This document shows positions 37,024 to 45,364 of a DNA stretch of 64,000 nt, in pieces (position 1 is the stretch's first letter; every line of letters begins with the position of its first letter). The stretch is from Limibacter armeniacum. GTDB taxonomy: Bacteria; Bacteroidota; Bacteroidia; Cytophagales; Flammeovirgaceae. A model generated the notes under the pieces. That model was not told the origin of the DNA, made no database searches, and worked only from the letters and a program-made list of their open reading frames with translations. A program made the translations under genes and the position numbers. The DNA is taken from assembly GCF_036880985.1 (NCBI RefSeq), contig NZ_JBAJNO010000009.1, forward strand, positions 2,702,501-2,766,500, read 5' to 3'.

Positions 37024-37114
37024 TTTATTAGTTAGTAATTAGTATTCAGTATTTAGTAGTTAGTTGTGAGAAATACTTCTTCTGACTACTAACTACTAAA
37101 TACTAACTACTGAC
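37024..37114. repeat. Inverted 7-bp periodic repeat in the atpD-atpC gap
   Basis: AGTATTTAGTAGTTAGT (37,048-37,064) is perfectly inverted at 37,088-37,104, 23 nt apart. Both arms extend outwards as imperfect heptamers: read on one strand they are ACTAACT, ACTAAAT, ACTGAAT, ACTAATT. The mRNA would form a long hairpin between the two genes. The same heptamer pattern occurs at 34,917 and at 47,771/48,190. Confidence 0.75.
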
Positions 37115-37120
37115 CTTTTA

Positions 37121-38653
<1,533 letters not shown>

Positions 38654-38722
38654 TTACTTCTTTTTAGAAAAAATTAAGTGTATTCTGACAATTTAATTTT
38701 TGCCTCGAGTCCACTCGCACCG

Positions 38723-38753
38723 CAAAACTATATATATATCCCTATTTTCCAAA
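38723..38753 (-). promoter_or_regulatory. Promoter of atpDC
   Basis: On the minus strand TTTG (38,753-38,750) and TAGTTTTG (38,730-38,723) are separated by exactly 19 bp, the consensus Bacteroidota promoter. It predicts a 5' leader of about 90 nt before atpD. Confidence 0.65.
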
Positions 38754-39141
38754 AGAGTTCTTAACAAAGTTAAACTCTTTAGTAGCCTTATTTCCCTTGA
38801 TTTATGAATGTTGGCACAATAAAAACACTATAATTTCTTTAAATAATTAAGTAAATATTTGTCCCGATGGCAAGATTTATTTATCATCACCCTGAGAATG
38901 TCTATAGTACCGAAGAAGGTGAAAGTATAAGCAATTAGGTGTAAGGTTTAGAAAGAGGGAAAAAATTTTTAGCAAAAATGTAAAAAATCTCTCCACACTA
39001 TTACATAATGATGCACAATTGGAAAATAGCTTGTAAACTGTCTTCTAACTTTTTTGCATTTAATGTATTAAAGGCTTCTTTTGCCTTTGATCTCTCTAGG
39101 ACTTTTTAAAATGATATTTGAGCTCAAGACAAAAACTGAAT
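38754..39141. other. AT-rich intergenic region
   Basis: Between the atpD promoter and the next rightward gene I see no ORF, RNA gene or strong hairpin. The region is AT-rich, with several A/T tracts (for example around 38,960 and 39,045), and should contain the promoter of the following gene. Confidence 0.4.
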
Positions 39142-39813
39142 ATGCATATCCGTATACATTGTCTTCTGAAAAATTGTTCGGTTGCACTGATGCTGGTGAT
39201 CACATTACTTGTTGATCTCCAAGCTTTCGCTTCCGTTATCTCAGATCCTTTGGAGAAACCGCAGCTTTGGCAAAAGCTAAAGGAGGCACCAACAGATTCG
39301 TTGCTTTGGTCTTCCTATATCGGTAAACCATGGGTTGCTATGACAATCCAAGAAAAAGAAAAGGTAGAGGAATGGAAGAGCCAACTGACAGAAGAGTTAA
39401 TTAGTAACTCCAAAGAAGTTTATGCAGGTGAGACAAAAGCCAAGGCTGTTGATGATTCGCCTGAAGCATGGGAGGGCATGCCTTCTCAGGAACAGATTAC
39501 AGCAAGTGAACAAATACAAATAGGCAAGGAGCTGAAAGAGCATTTCAAGGCAATTGAATCAGCAATGCTTTCAGAGCCTGACTATATCGCTGAGCTAAAG
39601 AGAAACCTGACCGTAAATTTTGTAATTCTGGATGCAACCTACCGTGAAGAGTTTGAGGCTTATGGTGTCAACTACCGTGGCTACTATGAGGTATACCCAG
39701 AAGGCAATTATCCACAGGAAAAATGGATTGCAGAAAAGTCGAGTCAGTTGAGGCTATATAAGAAGAGCGAGTTTGAAAAAATGAAAGCTGAAATGCTCAG
39801 GACAGCAAATTAA
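39142..39813 (+). CDS. Exported protein of unknown function
   Basis: A 223-residue protein with a signal peptide (VALMLVITLLVDLQAFAS). The ATG at 39,142 gives a normal signal peptide and is preferred over a TTG 24 bp upstream. The mature part is acidic and helical (WQKLKEAPTDSLLWSSYIGKPW, then a Glu/Lys-rich region) and ends in a mixed domain with several tyrosines (YGVNYRGYYEVYPEGNYPQ). I do not recognise the family. It has its own terminator. Confidence 0.7.
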   Translation: MHIRIHCLLKNCSVALMLVITLLVDLQAFASVISDPLEKPQLWQKLKEAPTDSLLWSSYIGKPWVAMTIQEKEKVEEWKSQLTEELISNSKEVYAGETKAKAVDDSPEAWEGMPSQEQITASEQIQIGKELKEHFKAIESAMLSEPDYIAELKRNLTVNFVILDATYREEFEAYGVNYRGYYEVYPEGNYPQEKWIAEKSSQLRLYKKSEFEKMKAEMLRTAN

Positions 39814-39841
39814 GTGTACCGTTAGGTAATAAATGATAAAG

Positions 39842-39877
39842 GAGTTCTAAGACTACGGTTACTTAGAACTCTTTTTT
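39842..39877 (+). terminator. Rho-independent terminator
   Basis: GAGTTCTAAG (39,842-39,851) pairs with CTTAGAACTC (39,862-39,871), followed by TTTTTT. It ends the exported-protein transcript. Confidence 0.8.
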
Positions 39878-39969
39878 GTATGTGGGTGTTGAAGTTCCGG
39901 AAGGGAGAAAAATGTTAAATATTGGAGGAGGATAGCGAAAGGAGTATTTTTCCTTTGTAAATTACAAAT

Positions 39970-40617
39970 ATGATAACTAAGAATATACCATTAAAAAATA
40001 TAATATTTCTGAGCCTGCTACTTACCTGTTTATTACCCTTAACTGTATTAGCTCAAGGTGAAAGAAGAACACTTCAACTATCAGGAATTGTTGTAGATGG
40101 AGCCGAAGATTATGGCGTTCCTGGTGTAAGTGTCTTTATTAAAGGAGCCAATAAAGGTGTAGCAACCAACGCAGTTGGTTTTTTTACATTACCAACTATT
40201 GCTGGTGATACGGTTGTAATCAGAGCGGTAGGTTATGAACAACAACAACTTGTAGTCCCTGATAAAGGAGAAGAATTAGGGATGACAATTCTAGTAGATT
40301 TACAGTCCGACACTACTTTACTACCCTTGGTAGAGGTCTTTCCATATCCAACAAAAGAACTTTTTGAAGAAGCATTTATGGCTTTAGGGGAGCATAGAGA
40401 TGAAAGGATTGAAAATATGGAACGGAATTTGAATGAAAGAGCGCTGTATAATATGGCTATGTCCTTGCCAATGGATGGAGCTGCCAATTACAGAAACTTC
40501 ATCAACCAACGGGCTAATGCACAAGCCAACAAATTTATGGCATCGCCTTCTAACCCGTTGTTAAATCCATTTGCTTGGGCAGAATTTATTCGATCTTTGA
40601 AGAAAAAGAAAAAATAG
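39970..40617 (+). CDS. Exported CarboxypepD_reg-like protein
   Basis: A 215-residue protein with a signal peptide ending near LTVLAQ (about residue 29). A CarboxypepD_reg-like beta-sandwich follows (SGIVVDGAEDYGVPGVSVFIKGANKGVATNAVGFF, then AVGYEQQQLVV), like the N-terminal domain of SusC proteins but without plug or barrel. The C-terminal half is helical and ends in a lysine run. Such stand-alone proteins are common in Bacteroidota, with unknown function. A terminator follows at about 40,688. Confidence 0.8.
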   Translation: MITKNIPLKNIIFLSLLLTCLLPLTVLAQGERRTLQLSGIVVDGAEDYGVPGVSVFIKGANKGVATNAVGFFTLPTIAGDTVVIRAVGYEQQQLVVPDKGEELGMTILVDLQSDTTLLPLVEVFPYPTKELFEEAFMALGEHRDERIENMERNLNERALYNMAMSLPMDGAANYRNFINQRANAQANKFMASPSNPLLNPFAWAEFIRSLKKKKK

Positions 40618-40633
40618 AGGAGTATTAGCATTT

Positions 40634-40649
40634 ACATTGTGAACAATGT
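40634..40649. promoter_or_regulatory. Perfect 7-2-7 dyad upstream of mreB
   Basis: ACATTGT GA ACAATGT is a perfect inverted repeat, 17 bp past the preceding stop and about 170 bp before mreB. Its size suits a dimeric DNA-binding protein, but there is no direct evidence for one. Confidence 0.25.
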
Positions 40650-40687
40650 CGCAGGACAAACGGGAAGTTACTTCGACTTACTACGGC

Positions 40688-40720
40688 AAGCTTGCATCTG
40701 ACTAAGGTGGAAGCTTTTTT
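40688..40720 (+). terminator. Rho-independent terminator before mreB
   Basis: AAGCTTGCATCT (40,688-40,699) pairs with AGGTGGAAGCTT (40,705-40,716) with one mismatch and one G-U pair, then TTTT. It separates the exported-protein gene from mreB. Confidence 0.6.
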
Positions 40721-40821
40721 ATTATCTTAGAATAAAAATATTAATATTTATATAAGAAAGTTTGAATATTTCAAGTTTATACAATATATAGGCTAGAAAC
40801 ATTATCTATAACCTGAATAAA

Positions 40822-41850
40822 ATGGGCCTCTTCGATTTTTTTACTTCTGAACTCGCTATCGATTTGGGAACTGCCAACACGCTGATTCTAAACAAGGACC
40901 AGATCGTGGTGGAAGAACCTTCTATTATTGCGCTTGACAGAGCTACCGGAAAAGTGATCGCGATCGGTAAGCAGGCAATGCAGATGCATGAGAAAACGCA
41001 TGATAACATCAAGACAATCCGTCCATTGAAAGATGGTGTGATTGCTGATTTCCATGCTGCCGAGCAGATGATCAGAGCGATGATCAAAATGTCAAAAGTG
41101 AACAATAAGTTCTTTGCTACCTCACACCGAATGGTTATATGTATACCTTCAGGTATTACAGAGGTGGAGAAGAGAGCGGTTCGAGATTCAGCGGAACACG
41201 CTGGTGCTAAAGAAGTATTTATGATTCCAGAACCTGTTGCAGCTGCAATCGGTATCGGTATCGAAATTGATGAGCCTATGGGTTCAATGGTTGTAGATAT
41301 TGGAGGTGGAACAACCGAAATTGCTATTATAGCCCTTTCTGGTATTGTCTGTGATGAGTCTATTCGTATTGCAGGTGATATATTTAACCGAGATATTCTT
41401 GATTATATGCGTAGGCAACACAACCTGTTGATAGGTGAGCGTACAGCCGAAATGATCAAGATTCAAACAGGAGCAGCCGTGACCGAGTTGGATGGTGACG
41501 CACCTGCTGACTTTGAGGTAAGAGGAAGAGACTTGGTTACAGGTATTCCAAAAATCATTAGTGTATCTTATCAGGAAGTAGCTTTTGCCTTGGATAAGTC
41601 ATTAGCCAAAATTGAGGATGCAGTACTGAAAGCCCTAGAGACAGCGCCACCTGAGTTGGCTGGCGATATCTATGATAGAGGTATTCACCTGACGGGTGGT
41701 GGAGCTCTGTTAAGAGGGTTGGATAAAAGAATTTCATTGAAGACAAAGCTACCTGTACATGTAGCAGAAGATCCTTTGAGAGCTGTGGTAAGAGGTACAG
41801 GCATTGCACTGAAACATATTGATCAATACAAACCTATTCTTATGCAGTAA
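40822..41850 (+). CDS. mreB: Rod shape-determining protein MreB
   Basis: A 342-residue bacterial actin that organises lateral wall synthesis. The phosphate-1 motif IDLGTANTLI is at about residues 13-22. VVDIGGGTTEIAII (phosphate-2) and the adenosine-binding HLTGGGALLRGLD segment are intact. It is the first gene of mreB-mreC-mreD; a 204-bp gap with a branched hairpin separates it from mreC, so mreB may be expressed at a higher level. Confidence 0.97.
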   Translation: MGLFDFFTSELAIDLGTANTLILNKDQIVVEEPSIIALDRATGKVIAIGKQAMQMHEKTHDNIKTIRPLKDGVIADFHAAEQMIRAMIKMSKVNNKFFATSHRMVICIPSGITEVEKRAVRDSAEHAGAKEVFMIPEPVAAAIGIGIEIDEPMGSMVVDIGGGTTEIAIIALSGIVCDESIRIAGDIFNRDILDYMRRQHNLLIGERTAEMIKIQTGAAVTELDGDAPADFEVRGRDLVTGIPKIISVSYQEVAFALDKSLAKIEDAVLKALETAPPELAGDIYDRGIHLTGGGALLRGLDKRISLKTKLPVHVAEDPLRAVVRGTGIALKHIDQYKPILMQ

Positions 41851-41893
41851 CCTTTACTACTTTAAGAGGAAAACAAATAGATAATGTATTGAG

Positions 41894-41966
41894 AAAAGGT
41901 CAGAGAATTGAATAGCTGGAAGTCAAGGATTTTTTGACGGTAAAGCGTTCAGCCTTCTGACCTTTT
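41894..41966 (+). other. Branched hairpin between mreB and mreC
   Basis: AAAAGGTCAGA (41,894-41,904) pairs perfectly with TCTGACCTTTT (41,956-41,966). The enclosed 50 nt contain a second stem, GTCAA/TTGAC. The right arm is itself T-rich, so it may act as a partial terminator or a processing site that sets the mreB to mreC ratio. Confidence 0.5.
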
Positions 41967-42054
41967 ATTATATTTGAGCACTTTCTAATAATTAGAAGGA
42001 TCAACCAAAAGAAAACATTTAGCAAGTTTTTGGGCGCGGATAACAGGAAGAGAA

Positions 42055-42927
42055 ATGCAGGAATTATTTGCTTTTATATACCGATTCAGGGTTATGCTAG
42101 TTTTTGTGCTGTTAGAGGGGCTCTGTACAGTACTGATCATTAACAACAACAGCTACCAGAGGGCGGTATTTTTTACTTCAGCTAACCGAGTTGTAGGAGG
42201 GTTATTCCAGACAACTACCAATGTGAAAGAGTATTTTACATTGAGAGAGGTTAATACAGAACTGATGGATGAAAATGCCAGACTCAGACGTTTGCTTTCA
42301 GACCTGAACGAACATAATACAATGGCTGCTTTGGAAAAGGACAGCTTGCTTGTAACGGACAGTTTGTTTGTAAAAGCTGATGATTCGTTGAATACAGTAG
42401 AAAACTTTGATTTTATCCCAGCTGAGATTATCAATAACTCAGTATTGAGGACTAATAACTATATCACAATTAACCGTGGTCGTAAAGACGGGGTAAGACC
42501 TGGAATGGGTATTATTACTTCGGATGGGGTTGTTGGACAGGTAAAGGCCGCTTCTAACCATTTTGCGACTTGCTACTCTATTTTGCATTCCAGCATGGCA
42601 GTTTCTGCTCAAGTGAAGAAAAATGGGGCGTTGTGTACGACTATTTGGAATGCTGAACAACCTGATAAGGCAGATGTGAAGTATGTTGCTCGCCATTTGG
42701 ATGTGGTAGAGGGTGATACAATCATTACATCAGGTTATAATGCGGTCTATCCTGAAGGTATAGTAGTAGGTGTTGTGAGTAAAGTGGAAAAACTACCTTC
42801 AGAACGTTTTCTTCAGGTAGAAATGAAGCTTTCGGTTGATTTCACTAAGCTTTCTTATGTGTATGTGGTGAACTCACTTTTCAGGAATGAAAAAGATTCT
42901 CTTGAAGAGGAGAGCATGGTAGAGTAA
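42055..42927 (+). CDS. mreC: Rod shape-determining protein MreC
   Basis: A 290-residue bitopic inner-membrane protein with one N-terminal membrane helix (about residues 12-28), a periplasmic coiled coil (about 60-105) and beta-barrel domains with the conserved NRGRKDGVRPGMGIITSDGVVG stretch (about residue 141 onwards). It links MreB to the wall-synthesis enzymes. It lies 47 bp before mreD. Confidence 0.93.
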   Translation: MQELFAFIYRFRVMLVFVLLEGLCTVLIINNNSYQRAVFFTSANRVVGGLFQTTTNVKEYFTLREVNTELMDENARLRRLLSDLNEHNTMAALEKDSLLVTDSLFVKADDSLNTVENFDFIPAEIINNSVLRTNNYITINRGRKDGVRPGMGIITSDGVVGQVKAASNHFATCYSILHSSMAVSAQVKKNGALCTTIWNAEQPDKADVKYVARHLDVVEGDTIITSGYNAVYPEGIVVGVVSKVEKLPSERFLQVEMKLSVDFTKLSYVYVVNSLFRNEKDSLEEESMVE

Positions 42928-42974
42928 GTGAAAACGTTGAATTATTTATCAAGACCTTTTTAAGTTAAAAATAT

Positions 42975-43499
42975 ATGGGAAATACAGCGATTGCAAAGCT
43001 GGTAGTAAGGTTCTTCCTTTATGTGTTGTTACAAGGGGTATTATTAAGAAATGCGTCCTTGTTTGATTATGCACTTTGCTATCCTTATGTATCTTACCTG
43101 ATTTTGTTGCCATTCAGTTTTAGCCCGTTGGGCAGTTTGCTGTTAGGTTTTGCTTTGGGTATTTCTGTGGATATTTTCTATGACACGCTAGGTATTCATG
43201 CAGCAGCTTGTGTGTTAATGGCATTTGCGAGAATTCAGTTACTGAATGTATTGAGTCCTAGTGGAGGTTTTGAAGCCAATATGTCTCCGACTATTGCCTC
43301 AATGGGTTTTAACTGGTTTGTCTCCTTCAGTGCAGCCTTGATCGCAATTCATCATATATCATTATTCTTGATTGATGCTAGCAATATGTCAAAAGTAGGG
43401 GGAGCTTTGTTACAGTCATTGGCAAGTGGAGCATTTACCTTGGTAATGGTTGTGGCAATTCAGTACCTGTTTTTCCCGTCAAAAAGAAAGTTATTCTGA
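42975..43499 (+). CDS. mreD: Rod shape-determining protein MreD
   Basis: A 174-residue hydrophobic protein with about five membrane helices (for example VVRFFLYVLLQGVLL and FSPLGSLLLGFALGISVDIFYD). Position and topology identify it as MreD. In many Bacteroidota the genes for PBP2 and RodA follow; here a terminator follows immediately and those genes are absent. Confidence 0.88.
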   Translation: MGNTAIAKLVVRFFLYVLLQGVLLRNASLFDYALCYPYVSYLILLPFSFSPLGSLLLGFALGISVDIFYDTLGIHAAACVLMAFARIQLLNVLSPSGGFEANMSPTIASMGFNWFVSFSAALIAIHHISLFLIDASNMSKVGGALLQSLASGAFTLVMVVAIQYLFFPSKRKLF

Positions 43500-43525
43500 T
43501 CAAATCCATGTAGCAGAAATGATAA

Positions 43526-43572
43526 GGCAGGAAGCAAGAAGTTTTTCTTTATTGCTTCCTGCCTTCTTTTTT
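43526..43572 (+). terminator. Rho-independent terminator after mreD
   Basis: A perfect 12-bp stem, GGCAGGAAGCAA (43,526-43,537) with TTGCTTCCTGCC (43,552-43,563), followed by TTCTTTTTT. Confidence 0.88.
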
Positions 43573-43618
43573 GGAGCATGTTTATATTTAGGTAAAAGTA
43601 AGGACCAATTACATGTAA

Positions 43619-44491
43619 ATGATGAGCTATACAATTGAAAATGGAGAGTTAAAAGCCATAATTAATACAAAAGGTGCTGAGCTTAGCAGCCTTAAAGATG
43701 AAGATGGTAAAGAATATATTTGGCATGGAGACCCTGAGCATTGGGGTAGACATTCACCTGTACTTTTTCCAATTGTCGGAAAGTTAAAAGACAATACTTT
43801 TATAGTAGATGGAGTGTCATATCAGATGTCGCAGCATGGTTTTGCGAGAGATATGGACTTTGAGTTGATCAAGCAGGAAAAAGGGAGTTTACTGTTTGAG
43901 CTTCAAAGCAACAGTGAGACTTTAAAGCTTTATCCATTTGAGTTTGTATTGAGAATAGGTTACACGCTTAAAGGAAAGAGTTTGGAAGTAAGCTATCAAG
44001 TAAGTAACCCAAGCGACAAAGAGCTGTTCTTTTCAATAGGTGCGCACCCTGCGTTTAACTGTCCAATTGAAAAGGGAACGCAGCGTGATGATTACTTCCT
44101 GAAGTTTGACAAGAAAATATCTGCTGACATATGCTTAATAGAAGGAGGCTTGCAGAATGGTAAAAAGGTAGAGCTTTTGGATAATCAAGGCAGTTTATGG
44201 ATAAAAGACGATCTATTCAAGCGTGATGCGTTGGTATTTAAGCAGTTTCCAAGCAGTAAAGTAAGTTTGGCTGATGAAAACCTAAATCCGTACGTGACAG
44301 TAGACTTCAAAGGATTCCCATACTTAGGTATTTGGTCACCTTCAGAAGAGGCTCCTTTTGTTTGTATAGAGCCATGGTTTGGTATCGCAGACCATCAGAA
44401 AACTACGCAGATTCTTCAAGATAAAGAAGGTATAATGAGCCTTGAACCGGATGAGAAGTTCAAAGCATCTTATTGGATTACCATCAATTAA
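43619..44491 (+). CDS. Aldose 1-epimerase family protein
   Basis: A 290-residue galactose-mutarotase-fold protein. It starts MMSYTIENGELKAIINTKGAELSSL, and either of two adjacent ATGs could be used. The conserved HGFARD motif (about residue 75) and the later FSIGAHPAFNCP and PFVCIEPWFGIADH segments match the LacX/YeaD-like branch, which mutarotates sugars or sugar phosphates. It is a single gene with a strong terminator. Confidence 0.88.
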   Translation: MMSYTIENGELKAIINTKGAELSSLKDEDGKEYIWHGDPEHWGRHSPVLFPIVGKLKDNTFIVDGVSYQMSQHGFARDMDFELIKQEKGSLLFELQSNSETLKLYPFEFVLRIGYTLKGKSLEVSYQVSNPSDKELFFSIGAHPAFNCPIEKGTQRDDYFLKFDKKISADICLIEGGLQNGKKVELLDNQGSLWIKDDLFKRDALVFKQFPSSKVSLADENLNPYVTVDFKGFPYLGIWSPSEEAPFVCIEPWFGIADHQKTTQILQDKEGIMSLEPDEKFKASYWITIN

Positions 44492-44514
44492 AATCCTCAG
44501 ATTCATCATAATTC

Positions 44515-44548
44515 AACGCCGCTTTTCTGAAAAGAGCGGCGTTTTTTT
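44515..44548 (+). terminator. Rho-independent terminator after the epimerase gene
   Basis: AACGCCGCT (44,515-44,523) pairs with AGCGGCGTT (44,535-44,543), with inner T/A pairs, then TTTTT. Confidence 0.88.
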
Positions 44549-44670
44549 GTCTAGGCCTGAAGGATTTCTTGTTAAAGCCAAATATTAACTTGATCAATTG
44601 TTATATAAGTATAATGATATAATGTGATTTGTATTAATACTGAAATTATCAATCAATATAATTTTTATAT

Positions 44671-44690
44671 TTGTTATGCATGCATAACAA
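44671..44690. promoter_or_regulatory. 20-bp perfect palindrome, probable MarR operator
   Basis: TTGTTATGCATGCATAACAA is a perfect 20-bp palindrome about 60 bp before the marR start. It lies just upstream of a TATATTTG -7 box (44,698-44,705) and includes the only nearby TTTG/TTG -33 candidate (44,670-44,673). Binding by the MarR dimer would block the promoter, so autoregulation of the marR-fad operon is likely. Confidence 0.65.
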
Positions 44691-44750
44691 TTTTTTATAT
44701 ATTTGGACAGCACAACACAAGTATAATTACCAGAAACACTAGCAGGACGC

Positions 44751-45269
44751 ATGGAAGAATTTAAGAAGAGTACAGACAAGAGACATTTGTCTGTAGACTT
44801 TAGTATCAAGGCGACCTGGCTTGCGATATCAAAGATGTATAACCTGTTGGGGTCAAATTATGACATAACCCATTCAACAGGTTTTGTATTGCTGAATATC
44901 GATAAAGACCATGGGACCCCTGCCACTAAAATTGCTCCTCTAATGGGAATGGAGGCAAGAAGCTTAACGCGGATGCTGAAGACTATGGAGGAGAAGGGCT
45001 TTATAGAGCGGGTAGCTGATCCAGGTGACCGTCGTAAAGTGATTATTAAACTAACTGAACTCGGACAACGCAAAAGAGAAATGTCCAAACAGACTGTTAA
45101 GGTGTTTTTGAATCGCGTTTATTCTGTGATTACACAAGAGGAACTGGAAGTGTTTTTTGGTGTAATGGATAAGATTCATGATGTGATCAACGACCCTGAA
45201 AACGGTATGTTGGAAGAAATCAAGGAACGCCTTGAGGATATGGGTATTACCGAAGACAATGCCCACTAA
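44751..45269 (+). CDS. MarR family transcriptional regulator
   Basis: A 172-residue winged-helix regulator. The recognition region TPATKIAPLMGMEARSLTRML and the wing tip DPGDRRKV (about residues 92-99) are clear. It heads a rightward run with fadB and fadA, and a perfect palindrome lies upstream, so it probably represses its own operon and responds to an acyl-CoA or fatty acid. The ligand is an inference from context. Confidence 0.92.
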   Translation: MEEFKKSTDKRHLSVDFSIKATWLAISKMYNLLGSNYDITHSTGFVLLNIDKDHGTPATKIAPLMGMEARSLTRMLKTMEEKGFIERVADPGDRRKVIIKLTELGQRKREMSKQTVKVFLNRVYSVITQEELEVFFGVMDKIHDVINDPENGMLEEIKERLEDMGITEDNAH

Positions 45270-45364
45270 GCATGTATTTTTTGAAGAAAGCATTTCAGCC
45301 AATATGAAGTGACCAAAAAAATGGCTGATTGCCTAACACAATAAATAACCAATAAACTCCAAAA

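Noticed and set aside
43450-43638. 62-codon ORF after mreD
   Set aside because: It overlaps the mreD end and the strong terminator at 43,526-43,572 and has no protein character.
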